Positions 5,503-5,723 of a stretch of 5,723 bases of DNA are shown piece after piece. The position numbers and the translations under genes are program-made. Below the pieces are notes generated by a model. The model was not told where the DNA came from and ran no database searches. It saw only the letters and a program-made list of their open reading frames with translations. Origin of the DNA: JAZDOH01 sp043798815 (GTDB lineage Bacteria; Patescibacteriota; Gracilibacteria; UM-FILTER-43-11); the NCBI GenBank assembly GCA_043798815.1, contig JAZDOH010000016.1, positions 1-5,723 on the forward strand, read 5' to 3'. How positions within the stretch are numbered: the first letter of the stretch is position 1; the number at the start of each line of letters is the position of its first letter.

Positions 5503-5723
5503 TGGCTCATTCGCCTTGTAGAAGTTGCGTCCGGCATTCCTTCCGGCCGGTTATTGGGGGCACGATGGTGAAAAGGTTTTAGCTCATAAGTGATCTCTGC
5601 TCCATATACCTTTTCCAATCCTTTAAGTAGGTGAGGATCGAGTTCTTTAGAGCTCAACTCATGCAACGGTCCTGCATTGTCTACAAAAATAACAAGATGA
5701 CCATCCGTCAGCTTGAGTTCTTT
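5499..5723 (-). CDS. C-terminal fragment of an unrecognised protein, cut by the window end
   Basis: On the minus strand a reading frame without stops runs in from beyond the window end for 74 codons and closes with TAA at 5499-5501. It begins KELKLTDGHLVIFVDNAGPL, continues through HELSSKEL and a helix-like LLKGLEKVYGAEI, and ends in a polar, His/Arg/Pro-rich tail (PFHHRAPNNRPEGMPDATSTRRMSH would be its last part, about residues 50-74). I do not recognise the family. Support as a gene: it is continuously open, has a credible alternation of beta-like and helix-like segments, and its stop shares a TTAA with the flippase stop, exactly as in the other convergent pair in this window. No competing gene is seen on the plus strand here. 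Confidence 0.55.
   Translation of the reverse strand, partial: KELKLTDGHLVIFVDNAGPLHELSSKELDPHLLKGLEKVYGAEITYELKPFHHRAPNNRPEGMPDATSTRRMSH

Noticed and set aside
5531..5557. Terminator after the flippase (CCGGC, 10-base loop, GCCGG)
   Set aside because: The stem is only five base pairs, is followed by TTATTGG rather than a T tract, and lies inside the minus-strand coding frame.

Overview
The window is 5,723 bases of compact bacterial DNA of intermediate base composition, holding five complete or near-complete protein genes and two partial ones at the edges. No rRNA, tRNA, CRISPR array or insertion sequence was seen. TGA ends two plausible genes (the DUF1361 protein and acylphosphatase), so the UGA=glycine code of Gracilibacteria/Absconditabacteria does not apply. 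The small spacers, the absence of well-placed Shine-Dalgarno sites, the GlmS sequence style and the mix of DUF1361, Fic, EDFAE-type metallopeptidase and flippase would fit a candidate-phyla-radiation (Patescibacteria, e.g. Peregrinibacteria-like) genome. That placement is an inference from sequence style, not a demonstrated identity.

Layout: (a) 1-1794, plus strand, a probable operon: the 3' half of glmS (amino-sugar synthesis), 22 bases later a DUF1361 membrane protein, and overlapping its stop codon (ATGA) an acylphosphatase. (b) 1791-2903, plus strand: an AT-rich promoter made of three 10-base tandem units (two of them perfect extended -10 elements, TGnTATAAT) enclosed in a 12-base inverted repeat. 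It is followed at once by a class II Fic protein that carries its own inhibitory motif and a C-terminal winged helix, so autoregulation is a reasonable hypothesis. (c) 2900-3829, minus strand: a membrane-anchored or secreted protein with a proline-rich stalk and a gluzincin-type zinc peptidase domain (HELGH plus EDFAE), convergent with fic. (d) 3830-3972: a divergent intergenic region with a good promoter for the peptidase and a weaker one for the flippase. (e) 3973-5502, plus strand: a Wzx-like polysaccharide/lipid-linked oligosaccharide flippase with an unusual cysteine-containing insertion. (f) 5499-5723, minus strand: the C-terminal end of an unrecognised protein.

Functional reading: GlmS supplies glucosamine-6-phosphate for cell-envelope sugars, and the flippase moves lipid-linked sugars across the membrane, so the window has an envelope flavour at both ends. 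The Fic and peptidase genes look like independent transcription units between them. Both convergent gene pairs end in the same way: a shared TTAA gives the stop codon of each gene, leaving no room for a terminator between them.
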